64,000 nt of DNA from Ochotona curzoniae (lineage: Eukaryota > Chordata > Mammalia > Lagomorpha > Ochotonidae). Positions 49,508 through 59,149 of the stretch are shown here, piece by piece (within the stretch, counting starts at the first letter, position 1; the number at the start of each line of letters is the position of its first letter). The DNA lies in contig NW_024467106.1 in NCBI RefSeq assembly GCF_017591425.1, positions 19,272,501-19,336,500 of the forward strand, in the 5' to 3' direction. The position numbers and the translations under genes are program-made. Below the pieces are notes generated by a model, which was not told the origin of the DNA, made no database searches, and worked only from the letters and a program-made list of their open reading frames with translations.

Positions 49508-49900
49508 TTTTTTTGCTTTTTTTGTTATATTATTTTTTATTGATCATATTGCATTATGTGACACTGTCTCATAGGCTCAGGGATTCCGCAACCCCTCCCC
49601 ATAACCTCCCCCCATGGTGGATTCCTCCACCTTGTTGCAGTATTACAGTTCAAATTTAGTCAAGATTCTTTCATTGCAAGCATAGAGTCCAGTATCTTAT
49701 TGTCCAGATAAATTCAATGGTTTCTTGGGGAGACCATCTCTGGTCTGAAAGCAGAGCTGGCAGAATATCATCCCAATCAATTGAAAGCCACAACATAACA
49801 TCAACATCGATTTACAACATTATGGAATTAATTGTCATGGTATTGAGTAATAAATATGTTTAAAAATGCAAGTTAAGTAAATATTGTAAAATTTTCTTGC
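49508..49900 (-). mobile_element. L1 3' UTR, antisense, truncated
   Basis: A poly-T start, then tgacactgtctcataggctc, gattcctccaccttgttgca and tccagtatcttattgtccag. The layout (T tract, acagtttcatag-like block, C-rich tract, tccagtatc-cattgtc block) is shared with 6883-7557 and 50196-50640. This supports an L1 3' UTR family in antisense. The 5' limit is approximate. Confidence 0.7.
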
Positions 49901-50195
49901 TTGGTTAATCATGAATTACCTTAACCTTGTTGAGAATTCTGAAACAGTGAGTCATAAAAATCCTTTCACTATTAAGCATGAACCAATAAAAAAGCTTCAA
50001 GAAAAGAAATCAGTAGAACAGATTATAAAGAAATAAAAGACATATTCACCCAAATGCTAAAAACAAGTGGAGGAAAGAGTGAGGGGAGAAGGCAGACAAA
50101 GAAGGAAAATCATCAATAATTTTGAAAGCCGATAGATAATTGTCTTACTTTATCAAGAGCCAACCATAAATAGAAGTCACACATAAACTCTATAT

Positions 50196-50640
50196 TTATC
50201 TTTTAATAATATTTTTATTTTGAATTATGTGGTACAGTTTCATATAGACTGGGATTCTCTCCCAAACTCCCACCAACTGACAGATTTTTCCCATTTTACT
50301 ACAATAGTGTGGACCTTTATAAGGAATCACAAGTCCACCAGTCTCTTATTTAAGTGTACCCCGACATTGCTGGTAGAGACAATGTCAGACAGTCCAGCAT
50401 CCCATTGTCTACACATGTCCAACATATCATTGGGAATCCAACTTTCATCTGAATACAGGGATGCATGTTCCATTATTCCCCCACATCTGTATATGATAGA
50501 CCCCAGTATTCCAGCACTATACACTTCCATCATTGAGAAGCTATGAAACAAGGTCAACAATTGGTATGAGTTAGAACACCCACAACAACAACAACAACAA
50601 CAAATTACAGCACCATGAAAAAACACACCACTGAGTAGCC
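50196..50640 (-). mobile_element. L1 3' UTR, antisense, truncated
   Basis: taatatttttattttgaatt, ggtacagtttcatatagact, gacagtccagcatcccattg and tatgaaacaaggtcaacaat, ending in a CAA repeat. It is related to the 3' UTR of the L1 at 6883-9871, including the motif around tccagcatcc(c/t)attgtc. No ORF2 sequence is attached. Confidence 0.75.
50583..50603. repeat. (CAA)7 microsatellite
   Basis: CAA triplets inside the antisense L1 3' UTR. Confidence 0.9.
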
Positions 50641-50659
50641 AACACATGAATGACAAAAA

Positions 50660-50714
50660 GGAAACACAAAAGTCTCTTGGGAGAAGTCTCTTGGAAACAC
50701 AAAAGTCTCTTGGG
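50660..50714. repeat. Partial tandem duplication, 33-bp period
   Basis: ggaaacacaaaagtctcttg occurs at 50660-50679 and again at 50693-50712, with a partial third agaagtctcttgg between them. A local slippage duplication. Confidence 0.9.
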
Positions 50715-51340
50715 TTTGTCTCTAATTCTCTGTAATGAGATGCAGAACAGGAAGTCTAGGCAAGCATATAACTCACACCAGACAAAAATAAAGGCAAACC
50801 AGTTTCTCTGGAAAATGAATTTGCTAATGAAAGAACCCATTTCTTGGATGAAGTGCAAAAGTGAAGTGCTTAGGAAGATATGAATTCCACCACTCACCTG
50901 CCAGATGACCTTTGAAAGGTTCCTACTCTGCTCCGTTTTCTGATTTTTAAATGGAGTAATAGCAATATTCCTCACTAAACAGAATTACAGAAGTCAAAAC
51001 TCACTAACCATTCAGAATAATGCCTGCCATTTGTAGGTACTGAGTAGCTGTTAATTATTATTTCATAGGAAATACAGATTATAGATGTGAGCAGGGTCAC
51101 CAGTAGAACCTCTACTACAGCAAGCACATGTGTGTGTGGGTACAGGCACGTATACACACATAGAAACACACCATGTATCCTATATGAAACTCTAGCCTTT
51201 ATTTTTCATTATATCTTTCATTTACCCTAATCCATTTGCTCTTCATTTTCTATAATGAAGATTATATTAAGAGTTAGGCCCCTAATTATAATACAATGAT
51301 TTTAGGAAAGTTATAAAATCTACTTATTATGTGTTACTTT

Positions 51341-51700
51341 AAAAGTGGCACAAGGGGGCCCGGCGCGGTGGCGCAAGTGGTTAAAGGTCCTCGCCTTGCA
51401 CGCCCGGGATCCCATATGGGCGCCGGTTCTAATCCCGGCAGCCCCACTTCCCTTCCAGCTCCCTGCCTGTGGCCTGGGAAAGCAGTCGAGGACAGCCCAA
51501 AGCTTTGGGAACCTGCACCCGCGTGGGAGACCCGGAAGAGGCTCCTGGCTTCGGATCGGCATAGTATCGGCCCGTTGCGCTCACTTGGGGAGTGAATCAT
51601 CGGACGGAAGATCTTCCTCTCTGTCTCTCCTCTCTGTATATCTGCCTTTCCAATGAAAAAATAATAAAAATAAATCTTTAAAATAAAAGTGGCACAAGGG
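51341..51700 (+). mobile_element. Young C-SINE, first of a tandem pair
   Basis: Body at 51357-51684, from ggcccggcgcggtggcgcaa through atcccatatgggcgccggtt and gagtgaatcatcggacggaa, with tail AATAATAAAAATAAATCTTTAAAAT. It is the best-preserved C-SINE in the window, with many CpGs retained, so it is recent. It is flanked by aaaagtggcacaaggg at 51341-51356 and 51685-51700. Confidence 0.97.
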
Positions 51701-52031
51701 CCCGGCGCAATGGCGCAGTGGTTAAGGTCCTAGCCTTGCATGCCCGGGATTCCATATGGGTGCCGGTTCTAATCCTGGCAGCCCTGCTTCCCATCCAGCA
51801 ACCTGCCTGTGGCCTTGGGAAAGCAGTCGAGGACAGCCCAAAGCTTTGGGACCCTGCATCCGTGTGGGAGACCCGGAAGAGGCTCCTGGCTTCGGATCGG
51901 CGTAGTATCGGCCGTTGCACTAACTTGGGCAGTGAATCATCAGACAGAATATCTTCCTCTCTGTCTCTCCTCTCTGTATATCTGCCTTTCCAATAAAAAT
52001 AAAATAAATCTCTAAAAAAAAGTGGCACAAA
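51685..52031 (+). mobile_element. Young C-SINE, second of a tandem pair
   Basis: Body at 51701-52017, very similar to the preceding copy but with its own differences (for example ggcgcaatggcgcagtgg near the head and a shorter tail). Flanks are aaaagtggcacaaggg at 51685-51700 and aaaagtggcacaaaa at 52018-52031. The middle target-site copy is shared with the first element. Confidence 0.97.
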
Positions 52032-52406
52032 ATATTCGTGAACTCTGATAAAATAGAGATTGCTAAAAATATCGTTTAATCCACGAAAGATGCAATTCAG
52101 TATATGATTTTATATTTCCAAGTCCAGATGTAACATTCTCCAAACCAAATGAATAAGTGAGAAAAGTCATTGATTTGTGACTTTTCCATTGTTTTCATGC
52201 ACTGACAAAAGAACAAGAGGTAATTTAACAATATGAAGTTCAGAATTATTTATAATACCTCATACACTCAGTGTCACATACAATTCTCATTTAGCATTCT
52301 TATTGTCAATTCCAAGACATCACAGTTGTGTTTTTCTTGGGTAAAGTGAACCTGTGGCATTTTCAAATTGTGCAGCTTCAAATAACATGCTCTTATTTCT
52401 CTACAG

Positions 52407-52601
52407 AGCGCCACTGTTCCACCTTCCAGAAGCCCAAAGGTGTCATTGTTTCTCCCTCCAGCTGTGGCAAGCAACCAGCAAAACCTGGAACAGTTTGTCA
52501 GCTGAGCTGTCGCCAAGGGTTCCTATTATCTGGAGCCAGAGAAATGAGATGTACCACTGCTGGAAAATGGAATGCCAAAGTTCAGACAGCTGTGTGTAAA
52601 G
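52407..52601 (+). CDS. SVEP1: SVEP1 exon: sushi/CCP module 3
   Basis: 195 nt, phase 1-1. The split codon gives [12 protein letters not shown] at the start; the exon ends QTAVCKG once the codon is completed. The six-cysteine sushi framework is kept (SSC, TVC, LSC, MRC, AVC plus the first HC), with CRQGF and the W in AGKWN. It is five residues longer than the two previous sushi exons because of a longer first loop. Acceptor: tttctctacag|AGC. Donor: AAAG|gtaggg, slightly off consensus at +4. Its sequence drifts from human SVEP1 more than the neighbouring modules, as far as I recall. Confidence 0.96.
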
Positions 52602-53718
52602 GTAGGGCAGTGTATCCACCTGTTGCCTGTTGCTACTACAAAATACTTGAGGTTAAGTGCTTCAGTAAAAAGAAGAGGCCTGTATGCTATGCTGTTTTGG
52701 AGGCCCCAGGGCATGATACAGATGTGTACATACAATGGTGGGAATACATGTGTGGAAGAGTTCATACAACGGGCTTATAGAAGCCAGAGAATACATGACA
52801 AACTAGGTGTGTTCTTTCATGACAGCCTGTTCCCACCAGAAATAACCGTGAGACTATTTCAAGTCTATCTGAGGAGAGCATCTTCACTGACCTTATCACC
52901 TTCCCCTGGATTCCTCCTTTTAAAGGTCAACATTTGCCACCCTGGAGACCAATATTCCAACATGTGAACTTTTAGCACACACACCCAAAGCACATCCAGA
53001 CCACAGCAGTCAAGTAAAAACCAAATTCCTGGATAATGACATCTGGATATGACGCCGTACTGTTTTTTTTTTCTTTTTTTATGATCTTTTCATAATTGAT
53101 TAAGGCTCAAAGATCAAGGGTTACAGGAAAGTGGATAAGATCATTGTTTTACATTATCTGTTTTCTTTCGTGTATTTGTGGGGAAGGAGAGAGACAAAAG
53201 GATAAGCCACACCCACCCTACCAATCATCACAGGGCCCCCAATGTGTTGCATGCTCCAAGGGCACTGTTCAAGTGGCTTCAGCAGTTCAACTGTTTTGAA
53301 TTGCTGCCAATCTTGCCATTCCAAGCATGATGAAATCTCTTCAGATGTCTGTTACATACCTATGACAAAATGATAGGTGCTACCTTAGTGTGCACTGCCA
53401 GTATTTCTGGTTCAAAATTATGGATTTATACAAATCCAATTAAAAGTAGTAGGACAATAATAGAAGAAATAAAAATAAGGATGCTAGCATAGGGCATTAT
53501 ATCAGTATGCTCTCAGGAGATCAAAGTCTTTGAGAAACTTCAAATCAATACAAAGCAGGTGAGACTGAGTTGATTTAGAAAAACTGAGAAGCTGTCAGCC
53601 CTCTGAAACCTACATTCCTTTGTATTCAAGAGAATTTTCCCTGCGTCAAGAATAAAGTGTTAAGAAAAAATGGAGGGAGAATTTTTAGAATTGAAAATAC
53701 AATTTAAAAAAATTCTAT

Positions 53719-54032
53719 GGGCCTGGCGCAGTGGCGCAGTGATCCCTTGCACGCCCAGGATCCCATATGGGTGCCGGTTCTATCCCGGCAGCCCCGCTTC
53801 CCTTCCAGCTCCCTGCCTGTGGCCCGGGAAAGCAGTTGAGGACGGCCCAAAGCTTTGGGACCCTGCACCCGCGTGGGAAACCCGGAAGAGGCTCCTGGCT
53901 TTGGACTGGCATAGCATTGGCCGTTGCACTCACTTGTGGAGTGAATCATTGGACAGAAGATCTTCCTCTCTGTCTCTCCTCTCTATATATCTGCCTTTCC
54001 AATAAAAATAAAATAAATCTTTAAAAAAAAAT
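53719..54032 (+). mobile_element. Young C-SINE
   Basis: Starts tgggcctggcgcagtggcgc and contains gggtgccggttctatcccgg, with tail AATAAAAATAAAATAAATC. A small internal deletion in the head removes the ggttaaggtcctcg segment present in other copies (cagtgatcccttgcacgc). Young, judging from retained CpGs. Confidence 0.95.
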
Positions 54033-54218
54033 CTAAAGAGAAAGACACAGGAAAAATGGAATTGATATTGTTGAAAATATCATTAGTGATTTGGAGGACA
54101 AAATTTAGAACTCCCTCAGAACAGAGAATAAAAACCTAAGTATAAAAATTAACCCAAGATACAGGATATCAATGATTGCCAGAAGGCCTCAGTAACAATT
54201 TATTAAGGAATTCTTTTT

Positions 54219-54527
54219 AAAAATTGATTTATTTATTTGAAAAGTAGAGTAATAGAAAGAGAGTCAAACAGAGATCGTTTGTCTGCTAATTCAGTGCCTC
54301 CAAAATGCCACCACATTTAGGTCTGGGCCGGGCCAAAGTGCAGAGCGTCAAACTTGCTCCAGATCTCCCATATGGGTAGCAGGGATAGAAGCACTTGGAT
54401 CATCTGCTGCTTTCCCGGGTGCATTAACAGGAAGCTGGGTAGAAGGTGTAGTAGCTGGGCCTCATTCTGGCTCTTCAGTGTGAAATGCCAGTCACTCATG
54501 GCAGGTCAACTTGCTGTGTCAAAACAT
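54219..54527 (-). mobile_element. C-SINE, antisense
   Basis: Antisense tail ttgatttatttatttgaaaa, then gtctgggccgggccaaagtg, atctcccatatgggtagcag and agctgggtagaaggtgtag. It lies directly beside a plus-strand copy at 54530. Confidence 0.85.
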
Positions 54528-54529
54528 AG

Positions 54530-54841
54530 GAGCCCAGTATAGTAGCCTGGCAGCTAAAGTCCTCACCTTGCATGCATCAGGATCCCATGTAGGTGCCTGT
54601 TTGTATCTCAGCTGTTTCACTTCCCAACCAGCTCCCTGCCTCTGGCTTGGGGAAGCAGTAGAAGATGGCCCAAAGCCTTGGGCCCCTGCACACACATGGG
54701 AGACCTGTAACAAACTCCTGGCTCCTGGCTTTGGATCAGCTCAGCTTTGATTGGTGTGGCCACTTGGGGAGTGAACCCCAGCAGATGAAGGATCTTTGTC
54801 TCTCCCTGACTTTCCAATAAAAGTAAATAAATATTTTTTAA
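54530..54841 (+). mobile_element. C-SINE
   Basis: gagcccagtatagtagcctg, ctcaccttgcatgcatcagg, gtggccacttggggagtgaa and tail TAAGTAAATAAATATTTTTT-like. With the antisense copy ending at 54527 it forms a head-to-head inverted pair with almost no spacer. Confidence 0.95.
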
Positions 54842-55031
54842 AGGGTCTCCTAAAAGGAATACTAGAAGGAACAAATAAAGAACATGAAAGAAAAGCACAT
54901 TTCTAACAGATTTCCCTGATCCAGAGAAAGGCTTAAACTTAAGAAAAAAAAAAGTCTTGTCAATATTTGGCTAGTGTAATCTCACTACTCCCTGTACAAT
55001 CTCTGGAGGATAAAGTTAGAGACAATTTCTT

Positions 55032-55351
55032 TTAAGATTTATTTTATTTTTATTGGAAAGTCAGATATACAGAGAGGAGGAGAGACAGAGAAGAACTTCC
55101 GTTCGCTGAGTCACTCCCCAAGTGGCCACAACGGCCGGAAGTGCACCAATCCAAAGCCAGGAGCCTCCTCCCCGTCTCCCACACTGGTGTAGGATCCCAA
55201 GGCTTTGGACCATCCTCGACTGTTTTCCCAGGCCACAAGCAGGGAGCTGGATGGGAAGTGGGGCTGCTGGGATTAGTACCAGCACCCATATGGGATCCCA
55301 GCATGTGCAAGGTGAGGCCCTTAGCCTCTAGGCTTCTACGCTGGACCTGGC
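55032..55351 (-). mobile_element. C-SINE, antisense, full length
   Basis: Antisense tail tttattttatttttattgga, then cactccccaagtggccacaa, gcacccatatgggatcccag and the head ggcccttagcctctaggctt. A possible short target repeat (acaatttc near 55021 versus gcaattttc near 55349) is imperfect. Confidence 0.95.
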
Positions 55352-55579
55352 AATTTTCAATAGATTTCCAGAAGGAAAGAGAGCATGTGCAATGAAAACA
55401 AGAGTCAGATTCACATTACCCTTGTCATTTGAAAGTCTAAAATCTAGAAAAAATGCAATATATCTATAGAATATGAAGGGAAAAATAAATACAAACTTTA
55501 CATTCCAAATCTAATCAAACTGTCACTTAATAGATACATAGGAAATCATTGACTTTTTAAGGAAGATTTTGTTTTAGGG

Positions 55580-55660
55580 ACTAGCGTTGCATTCCAGCAG
55601 GTTTAAGCACTACCTACCACACTGGCATCTCATGTGGATGCTGGTATAAGTTCATAGGTA
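55580..55660 (+). mobile_element. C-SINE head fragment
   Basis: ggactagcgttgcattccag, accacactggcatctcatgt and ggatgctggtat match the first ~80 bp of a C-SINE, then the similarity stops. Confidence 0.55.
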
Positions 55661-56079
55661 ATACACTACTCAGTATAAACTGCTCTAAAGTAATATATAC
55701 ACTGTATGTATTTAGGAAATATAAATTGTTTTATATCATATAATAAAAACTCAGTCCTACTATGATTTATGTGAATATCTAATGTTACCACCTTGAATTT
55801 TTAAAAAGACAGTGCAAACTTTCCACCATAAACAATATCACTGGCTTGAAGTTGTTGCTTGTTTTGACACATTATTTTAGTGCCACCAACCAAGTATACT
55901 TGATAGCCATGTGTTCAAGTATAGCTCCTACCTGCCATGATCAACCTTTGTTTTTCTGTTTATCTCTTTTACTTCACCAAGTCCCTATTATGTGCCAGGC
56001 ACCATGCGAGACAATGAGATAAGAAACATCTTTAAATTTCTATGGAATGAGAAAGTTTCATTTTACAGTGATGTGCTGT

Positions 56080-56270
56080 CATAGTAGGAAAAGCCACCAC
56101 TTGCAACCCTGGCATCCCCTATAGGCACTGGTCCTGGCTGCTCCACTTCCAATTCAACTGCTTAGGCCCCTGTATCCACAAGAGACAACGAGAAGAATCT
56201 CTTGGTTCCTGGCATCTTTGGGCTTTATTTCACACCTTGTAGTCAGGCCATTAAGGGAGTGAAAAAAAGG
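56080..56270 (+). mobile_element. C-SINE partial, old
   Basis: aaccctggcatcccctatag, gctgctccacttccaattca, cccctgtatccacaagagac and ggccattaagggagtgaaa. Internal deletions; old. Confidence 0.65.
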
Positions 56271-56560
56271 ATGCTGGGACTTTCATGTCCTGCTAGTAAT
56301 TCCATGAGGACAGCGAATCCCAGTAGGAGACTTCAAGAAAAGAAGCTAGAGTATCAGCAAGCACCAATTCAGGACAGGCCTCAAAACCACACCAAAATAA
56401 ATTACTGGCTAGGTGTTTGTGTATTCCAACTCAATTGACAATCATATGTGAAAAAACATGCAACAAAAAAGTGTTGTTGTAGCTGTAGTTTTTACTTCCT
56501 TTTTAAATGACTTAGAATCGCATGTTACTGATGAACCAATTTGTGTATTTTCTGAGTCAG

Positions 56561-56679
56561 ATGTGGAGGTTCCACAAATCAACTGTCCTAAGGACATAGA
56601 GGTGAAGACCCAGGAGCAGCAAGACTCGGCCAATGTTACCTGGCAGGTTCCCACAGCAAAGGATAACTCTGGGGAAAAG
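56561..56679 (+). CDS. SVEP1: SVEP1 exon: start of HYR domain
   Basis: 119 nt, entering in phase 1 and leaving in phase 0. It encodes [17 protein letters not shown] through [13 protein letters not shown], the N-terminal half of the first HYR (hyalin repeat) domain. The start PxINCPxDIE and the ANVTWxxPTAxDNSG block are diagnostic of HYR modules. NVT is a potential N-glycosylation site. Acceptor: tgagtcag|ATG. Donor: AAAAG|gtaatc, without G at +5. The rest of the HYR domain is in the next exon, outside the window. The phase change from 1 to 0 breaks the run of symmetric exons, consistent with a domain split over two exons. Confidence 0.95.
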
Positions 56680-58107
56680 GTAATCTTTGTACAAATGTTT
56701 GCATACTCATTCAAATGGATGCTGAAAGTACTGCCGATGTGTGTGTGTGATGGGCAAAAGAATGCTATAGATACAAGTTTATTCATAAATGTCAGTGCCT
56801 TACGTGAGAGAAGACTGATCAGTGCTGAGTTTTAAATTAGGAATCTCAGGGATCTCTATATGATTTCCAACATATTTTCACTTATTATTATGTATAGCCC
56901 TTGCTTATTTACGCACCTTTTTTTGTATGGCTTGAGGAAATCATTCATTATGCTAGGAAAAGAGTTTCCTTAAGAATTTGTTTGCCTGGCACACACACTG
57001 TTAGTGTTCACATGTGTGAACATGCCTTTCAGTAGTGTGCTGTTTGTACATCTGCGTGTAAGTACACTGCTCTGTGAGATGTACCAGCCAGCAGATATCA
57101 TGGGAGTAGTACAAAGAAAGCTATTGTGATAATTGCATTAAATAACATTGCTGTTGAGGTGGCTTTTAAACCTGTTATTCAAAGAGCCAATGGGGCCTTA
57201 TGAGCTACAGGTGCACAGTTGGTGTGTGTCATAAGCAGTGTCTTGTGTGTGATGTTTCCAGGATGTTGTTCTACTACTGCTGCTTCTTTTTTTCCTCTTG
57301 TCTTTCTCCTGAGGACATTAAGTGAAGCAATGTATTGCAGGATTTGATGAGAATTCACACAAAATGCAGCACCTACATGTACATTGATACAGAAGCTGTG
57401 TCTTTCACTTTCTGAAAAAAACAAGCCCAATCACCATCAAGCAAAAAGAAACAAATGTTTCTTCATTCCCATTGCCTGCAGCTACCAAGAGTCAGTCACA
57501 TATACACCTGTCCCAGGACTGAGTTATTCAAAATTATCCTGCTTTTCCAATCACAGCCTTCCTTTTGCATTCATTCACTCCTTCCCTAAATATCATGGAG
57601 CCCAAATTCTATCCATTGCCTGGCCTCAATTCTCCAACCTGGTAATTTGCTTTTTGGTTACTCTGCTCAAATATTTTAACTTCTACACCGTAAGATAGCT
57701 GGAAGAACAGGGGATTTACTGTAATACATTGTATCCCAGGATGTGTATTTTGGAAAATCTCTGTATATATGATAGGAATGGATCCAAAGAGGCAACATGT
57801 CCTAAGAAAGCAAGGCATGCTCTGGTATATGTTCTGCATACTATACATGATCATAAAATACTAAACAACTGCCTGCATGAGAAACCTATGAGATATTTAT
57901 TTTCTGTAATATTCATAAATACAAGCATTAAGTGAAAGAGAGTCCCTCATTCAAACAGAATCACATAAGGGCATCTCAAGAGAAAGCTAGATGCTCTAGG
58001 CATCTACACATTAGCATCAGAGTATACTTAGGATGTCTCTGAAATGGATAAGAATTCTAGTGTAGGTGTACAGATTAAGGGGAGTGCTAACACTTAGGAA
58101 ATGAGCA

Positions 58108-58445
58108 GGAGTCAGGCATTTGGCATAGTAGTCAAGCCATTGCTTAAGATGCCCTCCTCCCACATTGGAAAACCTGGGATCAAATCCCAGCTTGGTTCTT
58201 TATTCCATTTCCTGCTAATGCACACGCTGGTCACCCTGGTATACAATAGACTGTGACTCAAGTAGTTGTGTCCTTGCCACCTGTATGAGAGACTTAGATT
58301 AAGTTCTACCTTCCCAACTTGGCCTAATCCTGACTGTTGCGAAGATTTGGGTAATGGATCAGTGAATGGGAATCTCTCTCTCCTCTCTCTCTTTCTCTCC
58401 TATGCTCACTCTCTCATTCTCTTTCTCTTTTTAAGATAAATAAGA
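58108..58445 (+). mobile_element. C-SINE, old, CT-rich tail
   Basis: ggcatttggcatagtagtca, atcaaatcccagcttggttc, cctgctaatgcacacgctgg and aatggatcagtgaatggg, followed by a CT-rich stretch and agataaataag. Confidence 0.8.
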
Positions 58446-58459
58446 CAACATTCTTAAAA

Positions 58460-58690
58460 AGAAATAGACATTTCGCCTAGCCATTCAAATAGCCCATCCC
58501 ACACTGAAATATCTGGATTCAGTTCCCAGTTCCAGCTGTCAACTGCTGACAGTGGCAATCATAGGAGACAGCAGGTGATGAGTGATTGGGTGCCTGCAAC
58601 CCAAATTGAAGAATGCATGTATCCCCAGCTGTAGGCTTCTGCCCATCCCAGCTCCAGTCATTCCAGACATAGGCAAGTTGAGGATGATTT
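58460..58690 (+). mobile_element. C-SINE, old, partial
   Basis: tcgcctagccattcaaatag, ttcagttcccagttccagct, agcaggtgatgagtgattgg and ccagctccagtcattccaga. Strongly diverged, no clear tail. It lies directly after the previous copy. Confidence 0.6.
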
Positions 58691-59113
58691 TATGTCATAG
58701 TGTTCTATCATTGTCAAATTCTGGGAAAGAAATAAAGAAAGCAATCCTGTAGAGTCATTGAATGTTTAAGACCATTTGCAAAATAAAGCTACTAGAACCA
58801 GAAAAATTCTGGGGGACATAAACACAGTGACCATTAGCTGCCGATTAAGGAAATAGGCAAACAGATCCTGACAATCAATTGAGAACCTGCCTGATTTTAT
58901 GAACCTCACCCTTGACTAAAGGCTGAAGGCAGAGAAGATGTGCATTGCTCTTGTCCTTGGGCAGCCGAGCTGGAGGCATGAAGTCACATACTCCTTCTGG
59001 AAGCTCTGGAGAGGATCCACTTTTTGACTTTCCCAGTTCCTACGGTTGCAACATTCCTTGGGCCATGGCTGTATCACTTTGACTTCTACTTCCATCCGTC
59101 ACTACATCTTTTT

Positions 59114-59149
59114 CTACACTTGATCTTAGCCAACAGACCAAGAAGCAAT
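59114..59149 (-). pseudogene. U2 snRNA 5'-end pseudogene fragment
   Basis: The reverse complement reads attgcttcttggtctgttgg followed by ctaagatcaagtgtag. That is the first ~36 nt of U2 snRNA with about four mismatches. It includes the highly conserved ggctaagatcaagtgtag part of stem I and the region just after it. U2 is the spliceosomal RNA that pairs with the branch point. This copy is a truncated retroposed fragment, without the rest of U2, and not a functional gene. Confidence 0.85.

Larger units (their letters stand above)
49235..52406 (+). other. SVEP1: SVEP1 intron, 3,172 bp, phase 1, repeat-rich
   Basis: About half of this intron is mobile DNA: two L1 3' ends (49508-49900 and 50196-50640) and a tandem pair of young C-SINEs (51341-52031). 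The remainder has no recognised feature. It ends in tgctcttatttctctacag, a strong acceptor. Confidence 0.9.
52602..56560 (+). other. SVEP1: SVEP1 intron, 3,959 bp, phase 1, C-SINE-dense
   Basis: At least six C-SINE insertions in both orientations fall between 53719 and 56270. 52620-53700 shows nothing I recognise except an AT-rich tract near 53060-53100. It ends in gtgtattttctgagtcag. Confidence 0.9.

Noticed and set aside
51329..52028. Several 70-116-codon open frames on both strands
   Set aside because: They are translations of the two young C-SINEs, which are GC-rich and low in stops. Similar frames occur in the C-SINEs at 53719 and 55032.
52328..52780. 150-codon open frame including the sushi 3 exon
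   Set aside because: Only 52407-52601 is coding. The flanks are intronic extension past clear acceptor and donor sites.
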